A stretch of 9,612 nt of DNA from an uncultured Caryophanales bacterium (GTDB taxonomy: Bacteria; Bacillota_I; Bacilli_A; RF39; UBA660), in assembly GCA_946414975.1 (NCBI GenBank), contig CAMKQS010000057.1:1-9612 (forward strand), read 5' to 3'. The notes under the pieces are model-generated. The model was given only the letters and a program-made list of their open reading frames with translations. It made no database searches and was not told the DNA's origin. The translations under genes were made by a program, and so were the position numbers. Of this stretch, positions 1 to 5,086 are shown piece after piece. Each line of letters begins with the position of its first letter. The stretch's first letter is position 1.

Positions 1-676
1 TTCTATTTATTATATTTCTAATCTCTCGTGTATTTATTTTTCTACCTGTTTTACTCAATATTAAATAATCATTTGGATATTTTAAAAAATTAGATCTAAC
101 AGATATATATTTTTTTAAAAGTTCACTACATCTACTTCCATATAATACATATCTTTCTTTATTTCCTTTACCAAGTATTTTAATTCTTCTTTGACTCTCT
201 TCAATATCATTTAATTTAATATTAACAAGTTCAGATACACGAATCCCACTTACATATAATAATTCAAGTATAAAAGCATCCCTAATACCCACCTTATCAT
301 TCATATCAGGAACATTAAGAATTGTTTCTATCTCATTTATTGTAAGATATTTAGGTAATTTTTTTTCCAATTTAGGATTACTAATAAGTGTCATAGGATT
401 ATTAGTAATAATATTTTCTACTTTTAAATATTTAAAGAAACTACGCATAGAACTAATCATTCTAGATATTGATTTAGATTTATATTTATTTTCATGTAAA
501 TAACTTAAATACCCTCTTATAGTTTCATATTTAACACTTTTTATATCATTAATATTAATACTATCTAAATAATTTATTAACTGTAAAATATTATTTTTAT
601 AAGCAATAATTGTATTATTAGAATAATTTCTTTCATATTCTAAATAATTAATAAAATCATCTAATTCTTTATTCAT
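1..676 (-). CDS. XerC/XerD-type tyrosine site-specific recombinase, C-terminus cut off by the window edge
   Basis: 225 codons are visible from the ATG at 676. The start is set by AGAGGGGG four bases upstream. The N-terminal half (about residues 1-85) looks like the SAM-like core-binding domain of Xer/phage integrases. The catalytic domain begins near residue 107 and shows the first catalytic arginine, R146 in SGIRVSEL, and the beta-hairpin lysine, K170 in LGKGNKER. Both sit almost exactly where E. coli XerD has R148 and K172. The HxxR box, the second His/Trp and the nucleophilic tyrosine would lie in the missing 70 or so residues, so activity cannot be judged. Family role: XerC and XerD cut and rejoin DNA at dif to resolve chromosome dimers. 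XerC, XerD and a related integrase cannot be told apart from this part, though no mobile-element context is seen. It follows the lipoprotein gene by 17 nt and is probably co-transcribed with it. Confidence 0.93.
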   Translation of the reverse strand, partial: MNKELDDFINYLEYERNYSNNTIIAYKNNILQLINYLDSININDIKSVKYETIRGYLSYLHENKYKSKSISRMISSMRSFFKYLKVENIITNNPMTLISNPKLEKKLPKYLTINEIETILNVPDMNDKVGIRDAFILELLYVSGIRVSELVNIKLNDIEESQRRIKILGKGNKERYVLYGSRCSELLKKYISVRSNFLKYPNDYLILSKTGRKINTREIRNIINR

Positions 677-693
677 AAATCCCCCTCTTTATA

Positions 694-1692
694 TCACTGC
701 AATTTTATATTTAAGTTAAACATTTTATTAACTGTATCATAATATAATGTTCCATATTCTCCATAAAATATTTTTTCATCATTTTTTAAATAATATAATT
801 CTATATCATCATTATTTAACTCTGAAAAATCATACGAAAATTCATACTTATTATTATCCATATCATATACAATATAATGATACTTATCTCCTTCAATATT
901 ATATTTTTCTCTATTTAGTATTTCAAATAATGTTGCAATAGAAATAGTATTATTATTAAATGCAATCAAATTATCATAGCAATTATCACTATTACATATT
1001 TTATATGTATATTTATAATTATATACATTGTTTAAATCTGATTTAGATATTTCAGCAATTACATCATCATTTTGATGAACTAATCCGTTTGCATAATAAT
1101 ACATTAACATATCATTATATGATTCATTAGATATGCTATCAAGAGTACCTGAATAATTATAAAATTTTATATTGTTAAGCTTACTAGATTCAAAAAGTAA
1201 AATATATTTTATTGGAATTTTTTTCATATTTTTAGATAATTTATCTTTGTAATATTCTAATGATTTAAAACACTCATTTATACCTTCTTTATTACTATAA
1301 CCACACTCTAACGTAATATCATTACTACTTACAAATTTTCCACTTGCATTATTCTTTAATACTATATTACTTTTTTTAGCTATTTGATTATAATATTTTA
1401 AAAACATATTTTCATAATAATCGTCATTTAAACTATTACTCATACCAAATGATATCATATATGAATAATCATCTAATATATGAAATGTAATATTAGTATC
1501 ATTATCTTTTATTGACCATAAATAGTCCTTATAACCATCTGAATCAATTATTTCTTCATACCCATTAATAACATAATTATTTAATTTCAGTTTATCATTT
1601 ATATAATTTGCAATATCTTTCTTTTCTATTTTCTTTGTACATCCAGATAATAAGAATATAAATAAAACTATAAATATTAATACTTTTTTCAT
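694..1692 (-). CDS. Predicted lipoprotein of unknown function (332 aa)
   Basis: I do not recognise the family. The first 17 residues are a lipoprotein signal peptide: two lysines, a hydrophobic run and the lipobox LLSGC, so Lgt and Lsp should lipidate and cleave at C18 and the protein should sit on the outer face of the cell membrane. The mature part is rich in Asn, Asp, Tyr and Lys, has no further membrane segment, and carries four cysteines: C130 and C141, then C233 and C238. The spacing suggests two disulfides or a metal site, which is inference. I chose the ATG at 1692, preceded by GAGGTG; an upstream in-frame TTG at 1704 would place the Shine-Dalgarno inside the coding region. It stands between trmR and a Xer-type recombinase gene, separated from trmR by a terminator. 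It has no counterpart in the B. subtilis version of this neighbourhood. Confidence 0.85.
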   Translation of the reverse strand: MKKVLIFIVLFIFLLSGCTKKIEKKDIANYINDKLKLNNYVINGYEEIIDSDGYKDYLWSIKDNDTNITFHILDDYSYMISFGMSNSLNDDYYENMFLKYYNQIAKKSNIVLKNNASGKFVSSNDITLECGYSNKEGINECFKSLEYYKDKLSKNMKKIPIKYILLFESSKLNNIKFYNYSGTLDSISNESYNDMLMYYYANGLVHQNDDVIAEISKSDLNNVYNYKYTYKICNSDNCYDNLIAFNNNTISIATLFEILNREKYNIEGDKYHYIVYDMDNNKYEFSYDFSELNNDDIELYYLKNDEKIFYGEYGTLYYDTVNKMFNLNIKLQ

Positions 1693-1696
1693 AACA

Positions 1697-1702
1697 CACC
1701 TC
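1697..1702 (-). promoter_or_regulatory. Ribosome binding site that sets the lipoprotein start
   Basis: The minus strand reads GAGGTG four bases before the ATG at 1692. It lies inside the extended frame that would begin at TTG 1704, so it argues for the ATG start, as does the lysine-rich signal-peptide start MKK. Confidence 0.75.
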
Positions 1703-1714
1703 AATTATAATTAA

Positions 1715-1743
1715 ATTTTACCAAACTATAAAAAAAAGCACAA
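1715..1743 (-). promoter_or_regulatory. Candidate SigA-type promoter for the lipoprotein-recombinase unit, overlapping the upstream terminator
   Basis: On the minus strand a -35-like TTGTGC (1738-1743) is followed after 17 bases by TAAAAT (1715-1720), preceded by TGG, which makes an extended -10. Transcription would start near 1708, just before the Shine-Dalgarno of the lipoprotein gene. The -35 box lies in the arm of the terminator hairpin that ends the mltG-trmR operon. The -10 is a good match and the -35 is mediocre. Confidence 0.5.
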
Positions 1744-1755
1744 TAATTATGTGCT
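1731..1755 (-). terminator. Rho-independent terminator of the ireB-trmR operon
   Basis: In the minus-strand transcript AGCACA (from 1755 down to 1750) pairs with UGUGCU (1742 to 1737) around a seven-base loop. A run of seven U (1737-1731) follows, its first U doubling as the last base of the stem. The hairpin overlaps the TAG stop of trmR (1754-1756). The plus strand also has a T-run after the stem (from 1757), so it may act in both directions. Confidence 0.75.
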
Positions 1756-2338
1756 ATTTTTTTATTTTAGAAATACTAATTCCATCTCCAATAGAGAAAA
1801 AATCTGTTTCAAACTCTTCATTGTTTTTTAAAAATTCAACATACTTTTTAATTTTATTTACTAATTGTTTTGTATTTCTACTACAATTAGAACTATCTTT
1901 TACTAGTCCATGAAACTCTAAATTATCAGTAACAATAACACCATTTTCATCTAAATTATATTTAAATTTTTCAAAAAATTTTATATATTGTGATTTTGCC
2001 GCATCAATAAATATTAAATCGTAAGTACCAGAAATTTCTATATCAAGCGCATCACCGAATATAACATCAACTCTATCACTTAAATTAAAAGCATCTATAT
2101 TTTCTATCGCTTTATCATACATTTTTTGATCGCGTTCTATAGTAGTTATTTTAATATCATCACTAACTAGTGCCATATTAATTGATGAATATCCTATCGC
2201 ACAACCTATTTCTAAAATTCTTTTTATATTATTTTTTTTTATATAATCTGTTAAAAATGTAATTCCATCTTTAAGCATAATAGGCACGTGTTTATCACGT
2301 GCATATTTTTCAAGTTCTTCTATTCGTATGTGTACCAT
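1754..2338 (-). CDS. trmR: tRNA 5-hydroxyuridine methyltransferase (TrmR/YrrM family O-methyltransferase)
   Basis: A 194-aa class I SAM-dependent methyltransferase. Residues 41-52 (ILEIGCAIGYSS) are the SAM-binding motif I, E68 in TIERD is the acidic residue expected to hold the SAM ribose, and GDAL is at 95-98. D112 (FIDAAKSQY) with D138 and N139 (VTDN) match the divalent-metal ligands of catechol-O-methyltransferase-like enzymes. In B. subtilis the family member TrmR (YrrM) methylates 5-hydroxyuridine at tRNA position 34 to 5-methoxyuridine, tuning wobble decoding. The block LEKYARDKHVPIM (9-21) closely resembles the same region of YrrM, but about 20 residues present at the YrrM N-terminus are missing here. 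The start overlaps the end of mltG by 19 nt and is preceded by AAAGGCGGGG, which supports it. The position right after mltG is as in B. subtilis, which strengthens the assignment over a generic O-methyltransferase. Confidence 0.88.
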   Translation of the reverse strand: MVHIRIEELEKYARDKHVPIMLKDGITFLTDYIKKNNIKRILEIGCAIGYSSINMALVSDDIKITTIERDQKMYDKAIENIDAFNLSDRVDVIFGDALDIEISGTYDLIFIDAAKSQYIKFFEKFKYNLDENGVIVTDNLEFHGLVKDSSNCSRNTKQLVNKIKKYVEFLKNNEEFETDFFSIGDGISISKIKK

Positions 2339-3399
2339 AACCCCGCCTTTATTAATTCATTTTTCTTATCTATATGTTCTTTATCAGTCTTAGTAAAATA
2401 TGTTTTTCCTGTTTTATCAGAAACAAAGTAATAATAGTCATGTTCAGTTGGATATAAAGCAGCTTCAATACTTATTGTACTAGGGTTACAAATAGGTCCA
2501 ACAGGTAATTTACCAGCCATCGTACTAACTCTAGTATTATATGCATTTTCATTATTTAACTCAACAGAAGTTAAATCCCTTTCAGTTAAATCTACTCCTG
2601 CACCGTAATAAGTGGTAACGTCACTGCCTAAACTCCAATTATCTTTTAAACGATTATAAAAAACTCCAGAAATTCCTTTTCTATCGGATATATCAGTACC
2701 ACCTTCTAATTCTATAATAGAAGCTAGTGTTATTAACTGATGTGGAGTATAACTACTCTTTTTCATATCGTTCTTATAAGGTTCTAATTCCTTATTCATC
2801 TGATCTAGCATTACATTAAATATTTCTTTAACAGATATATTTTTTCTAAAAGTGTATGTATTAGGTGATAAATAACCTTCTAATGAATAATATATATCAC
2901 CGTTTAATATTTCTTCATCAATAAACCAATACTTTTTTATTATACTTTTTAAGTATTCTTGATCTTTCAATGTTTCCTTAACATCTTCTTCGCTATTATC
3001 AGTATTAGTTGCAATTTGTTCAATTATGTAACGCATATTCTTTCCTTCTTTAAAAGTAATTGATACACTATTTAAATCATGTTTTATATTTCCTGATAAA
3101 GTTTTTATAATCTTCTCAACATCCATATTTCTATCTAACTGATAAACGCCTGCTTTAATATGTGATGGTTTGTGTAATTTTAAATATATTCTATAACTAT
3201 ACTTAGACTTAATTAAATTATTTTTAAGTAAGTCATTTGTTATACTATAATAATTATTTCCTTCTTCCACAACAAAATTAACAGGGTCACTTTTACTTGA
3301 TACAGCAGAAAGAGATACATGATAATAAATAATCCATATACCTAAAAAAGAAATTACAAATGTAATAATACTAGTTACAACAAAAAGAAAATATTTCAT
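2320..3399 (-). CDS. mltG: Endolytic murein transglycosylase MltG (YceG-like)
   Basis: A 359-aa membrane-anchored lytic transglycosylase, close to the usual family length. Residues 3-26 form one N-terminal membrane helix, the rest being outside the cell. A LysM-like segment follows (about 41-64, FVVEEGNNYYSI onward). The catalytic domain carries the probable catalytic glutamate E230 in LASIIELEGG, aligning with E218 of E. coli MltG (ASIVEKET). Then come LGSDVTTYYG (257-266), YNTR (287-290), LPVGPICNP (298-306) and YYYFVSDKTGKTYF (322-335), all family hallmarks. MltG cleaves nascent glycan strands and is thought to end their polymerisation. The gene starts 8 nt after the DUF1292 stop. No good Shine-Dalgarno is visible before the ATG (TAGTATAGTTT), so translation is probably coupled to the upstream gene. 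Its last 19 nt overlap trmR. Confidence 0.95.
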   Translation of the reverse strand: MKYFLFVVTSIITFVISFLGIWIIYYHVSLSAVSSKSDPVNFVVEEGNNYYSITNDLLKNNLIKSKYSYRIYLKLHKPSHIKAGVYQLDRNMDVEKIIKTLSGNIKHDLNSVSITFKEGKNMRYIIEQIATNTDNSEEDVKETLKDQEYLKSIIKKYWFIDEEILNGDIYYSLEGYLSPNTYTFRKNISVKEIFNVMLDQMNKELEPYKNDMKKSSYTPHQLITLASIIELEGGTDISDRKGISGVFYNRLKDNWSLGSDVTTYYGAGVDLTERDLTSVELNNENAYNTRVSTMAGKLPVGPICNPSTISIEAALYPTEHDYYYFVSDKTGKTYFTKTDKEHIDKKNELIKAGLWYTYE

Positions 3400-3407
3400 A
3401 AACTATA

Positions 3408-3704
3408 CTATTGTTGATTATTATTTCCATTACTTGCTTCAGACTGAATTTCTTCTAATATAGTTTCAATTATTTTCCATTCTTTATCAGTTTCGATTGG
3501 CATCAATTTAGTTTCTTCCTCATTAGGATTATATACTGATGCATATACTTTAGTATTACCATCATCATCTATAGTATTATCTGTATAAACTATATAATTT
3601 TTCTTAGTTTCTTCTGATTCAAAGGTAAATAATACTTCACATTCTACTTCTTTTCCATTATCATCCATTACTTTAAATGTCATTACTTCTTCATTATTTT
3701 GCAT
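3408..3704 (-). CDS. DUF1292 family protein (YrzB-like)
   Basis: A 98-aa acidic, probably cytoplasmic protein without membrane segments. The N-terminal half has the DUF1292 pattern: a short beta-rich stretch around VMTFKVMDDNGKEVECEVL, then FESEETKKNYIVYTD, and YASVYNP at about 54-60. The end of the domain is IETDKEWKIIETILEEI. Length and position between ruvX and mltG match B. subtilis YrzB (93 aa). The biochemical role of the family is unknown. Start: AAAGGA, lying in the last codons of ruvX, is followed after seven bases by the ATG, and the ruvX stop is only 4 nt away. The C-terminus is a low-complexity Asn/Gln tail (NGNNNQQ) similar to that of the separate membrane protein at 4504-4989. 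Confidence 0.88.
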   Translation of the reverse strand: MQNNEEVMTFKVMDDNGKEVECEVLFTFESEETKKNYIVYTDNTIDDDGNTKVYASVYNPNEEETKLMPIETDKEWKIIETILEEIQSEASNGNNNQQ

Positions 3705-3708
3705 ATTC

Positions 3709-4131
3709 TCATCCTTTCTTAATATCCAAATATGTTTGTAAAATAATATTTGCTGCTAGTGCATCTATTTTCTTCTTTCTTTTCTTACGTGACAAATTTG
3801 CCTCTAACATATAATTAGTAGCTTCTACTGTTGTAAGTCTCTCATCTTGCATAATAACATTACAAGAAAACCAATCCTCTAGCATTCTTTTGTATTCCAT
3901 TGTTGCCTCACCGCGAAAGCCAATACTATTATTCATATTTTTAGGCAATCCTAAAACAATATCAGTAATACTATATTCTTCAATTATTTTCTTAAGTGGT
4001 TCATATGTTTTATCATATTCTTCACTTTCAAATCTAATTATTCCTATAGTAGTTGCAATTGTATTTGTTGTATCACTAACTGCAACACCAAGTGTTTTAG
4101 TACCTAAATCAAGTCCTAGAAATCTTTTCAT
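3709..4131 (-). CDS. ruvX: RuvX/YqgF family pre-16S rRNA nuclease
   Basis: A 140-aa protein with the RNase H-like fold of the YqgF/RuvX family, of usual length. Expected acidic sites are present: D8 in GLDLGTKTLGVAVSD, E97 in DERLT (96-100), and D123 in KKKIDALAANIILQTYLD. The loop VLGLPKNMNNSIG (59-71) is a family signature. E. coli YqgF takes part in trimming the 5' end of 16S rRNA; the older name, putative Holliday junction resolvase, reflects the fold. The start ATG overlaps the ireB stop as ATGA, with only a weak AAAGAAG upstream, so translational coupling to ireB is likely. It is followed by the DUF1292 gene after 4 nt. The order ireB-ruvX-DUF1292-mltG is conserved in Bacilli. Confidence 0.93.
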   Translation of the reverse strand: MKRFLGLDLGTKTLGVAVSDTTNTIATTIGIIRFESEEYDKTYEPLKKIIEEYSITDIVLGLPKNMNNSIGFRGEATMEYKRMLEDWFSCNVIMQDERLTTVEATNYMLEANLSRKKRKKKIDALAANIILQTYLDIKKG

Positions 4132-4370
4132 CTATTTAAATACTTCTTTACAAGTACTTCTAATATCTCTGATCTTTCATACTTAGTAAGCTTATTTCTG
4201 GCTTCTTTATGACTAGAAATGTAACCTGGATCTCCACTCATTAGATAACCAACAATTTGATTTATTGCATTATATCCACGCTCATCTAATATATCAGCTA
4301 CTTCTTTAATTGTAACTGCGATAAGTTCATCATGAAACTCACTTGAGTCATATACTTTTGTTTGATCCAT
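4128..4370 (-). CDS. ireB: IreB/ReoM family regulatory phosphoprotein (DUF965)
   Basis: An 80-aa protein with the family core GYNAINQIVGYLMSGDPGY (32-50) followed by ISSHKEARN. Members (IreB in Enterococcus, ReoM in Listeria, YrzL in B. subtilis) are substrates of the PASTA-domain Ser/Thr kinase IreK/PrkA/PrkC. In Listeria, ReoM steers ClpCP degradation of MurA, the first enzyme of peptidoglycan synthesis; in Enterococcus, IreB affects cephalosporin tolerance. By alignment with the DQT of ReoM, T4 here (MDQTKVYD) is the likely phospho-acceptor, equivalent to ReoM/IreB T7. I chose the ATG at 4370: a strong AGGAGG lies nine bases upstream, and the next in-frame ATG (4409) lies within the promoter, upstream of the expected transcript start. 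It is the first gene of the operon. It overlaps ruvX by 4 nt. Confidence 0.93.
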   Translation of the reverse strand: MDQTKVYDSSEFHDELIAVTIKEVADILDERGYNAINQIVGYLMSGDPGYISSHKEARNKLTKYERSEILEVLVKKYLNR

Positions 4371-4379
4371 AATACCTTC

Positions 4380-4385
4380 CCTCCT
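4380..4385 (-). promoter_or_regulatory. Consensus ribosome binding site that sets the ireB start
   Basis: Minus-strand AGGAGG lies nine bases before the ATG at 4370, with a second AAGG at 4375-4378. It rejects the 13-residue longer reading that begins at 4409. Confidence 0.9.
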
Positions 4386-4399
4386 ATGAATACACTTTA

Positions 4400-4428
4400 A
4401 TTTTAACATATATGTCCTTTTTTGTAAA
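4400..4428 (-). promoter_or_regulatory. SigA-type promoter of the ireB-ruvX-DUF1292-mltG-trmR operon
   Basis: Minus strand: -35 TTTACA (4423-4428), 17-base spacer, -10 TAAAAT (4400-4405) preceded by TGT, an extended -10. The predicted start is near 4393, giving a leader of about 22 nt that just holds the ireB Shine-Dalgarno. Confidence 0.8.
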
Positions 4429-4455
4429 TAGATTTTAATTTATTATTATTTTAAG

Positions 4456-4491
4456 AAAAAAGCAAATTTAATTCTTTAAATTTACTTTTTT
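4456..4491 (-). terminator. Rho-independent terminator of the small membrane protein gene
   Basis: A 16-bp stem (4476-4491 with 4456-4471) around a four-base loop is followed by a T-rich strand. The pair 4484/4463 is a G-U wobble in the minus-strand RNA but an A-C mismatch in the plus-strand RNA, so the hairpin is built for minus-strand transcription. It begins 12 nt after the stop codon at 4504 and lies before the ireB promoter. Confidence 0.8.
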
Positions 4492-4503
4492 CACTATATA
4501 TAA

Positions 4504-4989
4504 TTATTGTTGATTGTTACTATTTTGGTTATCTGCTTCATTTAATCCTTGTTTTATTCCTTTTGCAATCTCGCCGGCAGCACGTCCAATAGTTGGAGCC
4601 ATTTTATCTATTCCTTCTTGTGCAACAGGCATAACTTGTTGTGTTGTATATGCAGTAATTTCTCTTCTATGCGATACAATCATTACAACACCTCCTGCAA
4701 TAAGTAATCCTGTTCCCACAAAATTTATAAAGCCACCTAAAGCTATAAGTCCAAAACTTCCTAGCACCCCTTTTGCTGTTTCTCCAGCTGAATTATCAAA
4801 TCCATAAGTATCTACAGTATTCATAGCATTACTTGCAGTGCTTCCTATACCCATAAAACCTAAAACCATAATAACTCCACCAATTATAAAAACAATTATT
4901 CCTACTATTAATAGTATTTTACCAGTCTTATTTACCTTTTTATTATTTCTTTGATATCTTTCTTCACTTAAATATTCTTCTTTTTCCAT
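4504..4989 (-). CDS. Small membrane protein with two transmembrane helices, function unknown
   Basis: 161 aa, not recognised as a named family. It has a charged cytoplasmic-type N-terminus (1-24, EEYLSEERYQRNNKK), a first hydrophobic helix (about 25-47, GKILLIVGIIVFIIGG), a short polar Gly/Ser/Asn loop, and a second, Gly-rich helix (about 78-106) ending in the basic SHRRE. A C-terminal region (about 117-150) follows that could form an amphipathic helix (APTIGRAAGEIAKGIKQGL). The protein ends in a low-complexity Asn/Gln tail (NQNSNNQQ). By the positive-inside rule both ends should face the cytoplasm. The ATG at 4989 was chosen because AAGGAG lies nine bases upstream; the in-frame TTG at 5007 lies upstream of that site. 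The gene is monocistronic, with its own promoter and terminator, and divergent from the sigma-K-like gene. Confidence 0.85.
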   Translation of the reverse strand: MEKEEYLSEERYQRNNKKVNKTGKILLIVGIIVFIIGGVIMVLGFMGIGSTASNAMNTVDTYGFDNSAGETAKGVLGSFGLIALGGFINFVGTGLLIAGGVVMIVSHRREITAYTTQQVMPVAQEGIDKMAPTIGRAAGEIAKGIKQGLNEADNQNSNNQQ

Positions 4990-4998
4990 ACTAATCAA

Positions 4999-5004
4999 CT
5001 CCTT
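4999..5004 (-). promoter_or_regulatory. Ribosome binding site that sets the membrane protein start
   Basis: Minus-strand AAGGAG lies nine bases before the ATG at 4989. A longer frame from TTG 5007 would place this site inside the coding sequence and leave almost no leader after the promoter. Confidence 0.8.
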
Positions 5005-5011
5005 CAAACTG

Positions 5012-5039
5012 ATTATATCATATATTATTAATTTGTAAA
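5012..5039 (-). promoter_or_regulatory. SigA-type promoter of the small membrane protein gene
   Basis: Minus strand: -35 TTTACA (5034-5039), 16-base spacer, perfect -10 TATAAT (5012-5017) preceded by TGA (extended -10). The start would be near 5005, giving a very short leader of about 16 nt. Confidence 0.8.
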
Positions 5040-5042
5040 AAT

Positions 5043-5051
5043 TGGTATATT
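5043..5051 (+). promoter_or_regulatory. Candidate extended -10 promoter of the sigma-K-like gene
   Basis: TGGTATATT on the plus strand fits an extended -10 (TGnTATAAT with one change), with no convincing -35 before it. The start would be near 5058, giving a leader of about 29 nt. A competing reading is a sigma-E-like element pair, GTATATT (5045-5051) and CATAAATT (5065-5072), spaced 13 bases. Neither is strong. Confidence 0.3.
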
Positions 5052-5086
5052 AGACATATTTCTTCATAAATTTTATTAGGTGATTT

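Noticed and set aside
1..676. Phage or integrative-element integrase
   Set aside because: No other mobile-element genes, att-like repeats or tRNA are seen. The length pattern and catalytic positions fit Xer recombinases, but the missing C-terminus and downstream context keep this open.
747..941. Plus-strand open frame of 64 codons opposite the lipoprotein gene
   Set aside because: It is antisense to a gene with a clear lipobox and ribosome binding site, and its Ile/His/Tyr-heavy composition is what reversed AT-rich codons give.
3890..4186. Plus-strand open frame of 98 codons across ruvX and ireB
   Set aside because: It lies opposite two firmly recognised genes; the apparent hydrophobicity comes from the complement of Lys/Asp/Glu codons.
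4371..4409. Longer ireB reading from the ATG at 4409
   Set aside because: The extra 13 residues contain the Shine-Dalgarno, and the ATG lies in the promoter; the family begins near the DQT motif.
4514..4807. Plus-strand open frame of 97 codons opposite the small membrane protein
   Set aside because: The minus-strand gene has a promoter, a ribosome binding site and a terminator; the plus-strand frame has none.
5065..5080. TATTAG at 5073-5078 as the -10 of the sigma-K-like gene, with TAGACA upstream
   Set aside because: Transcription would start inside or after the ribosome binding site, and the match to TATAAT is poor.
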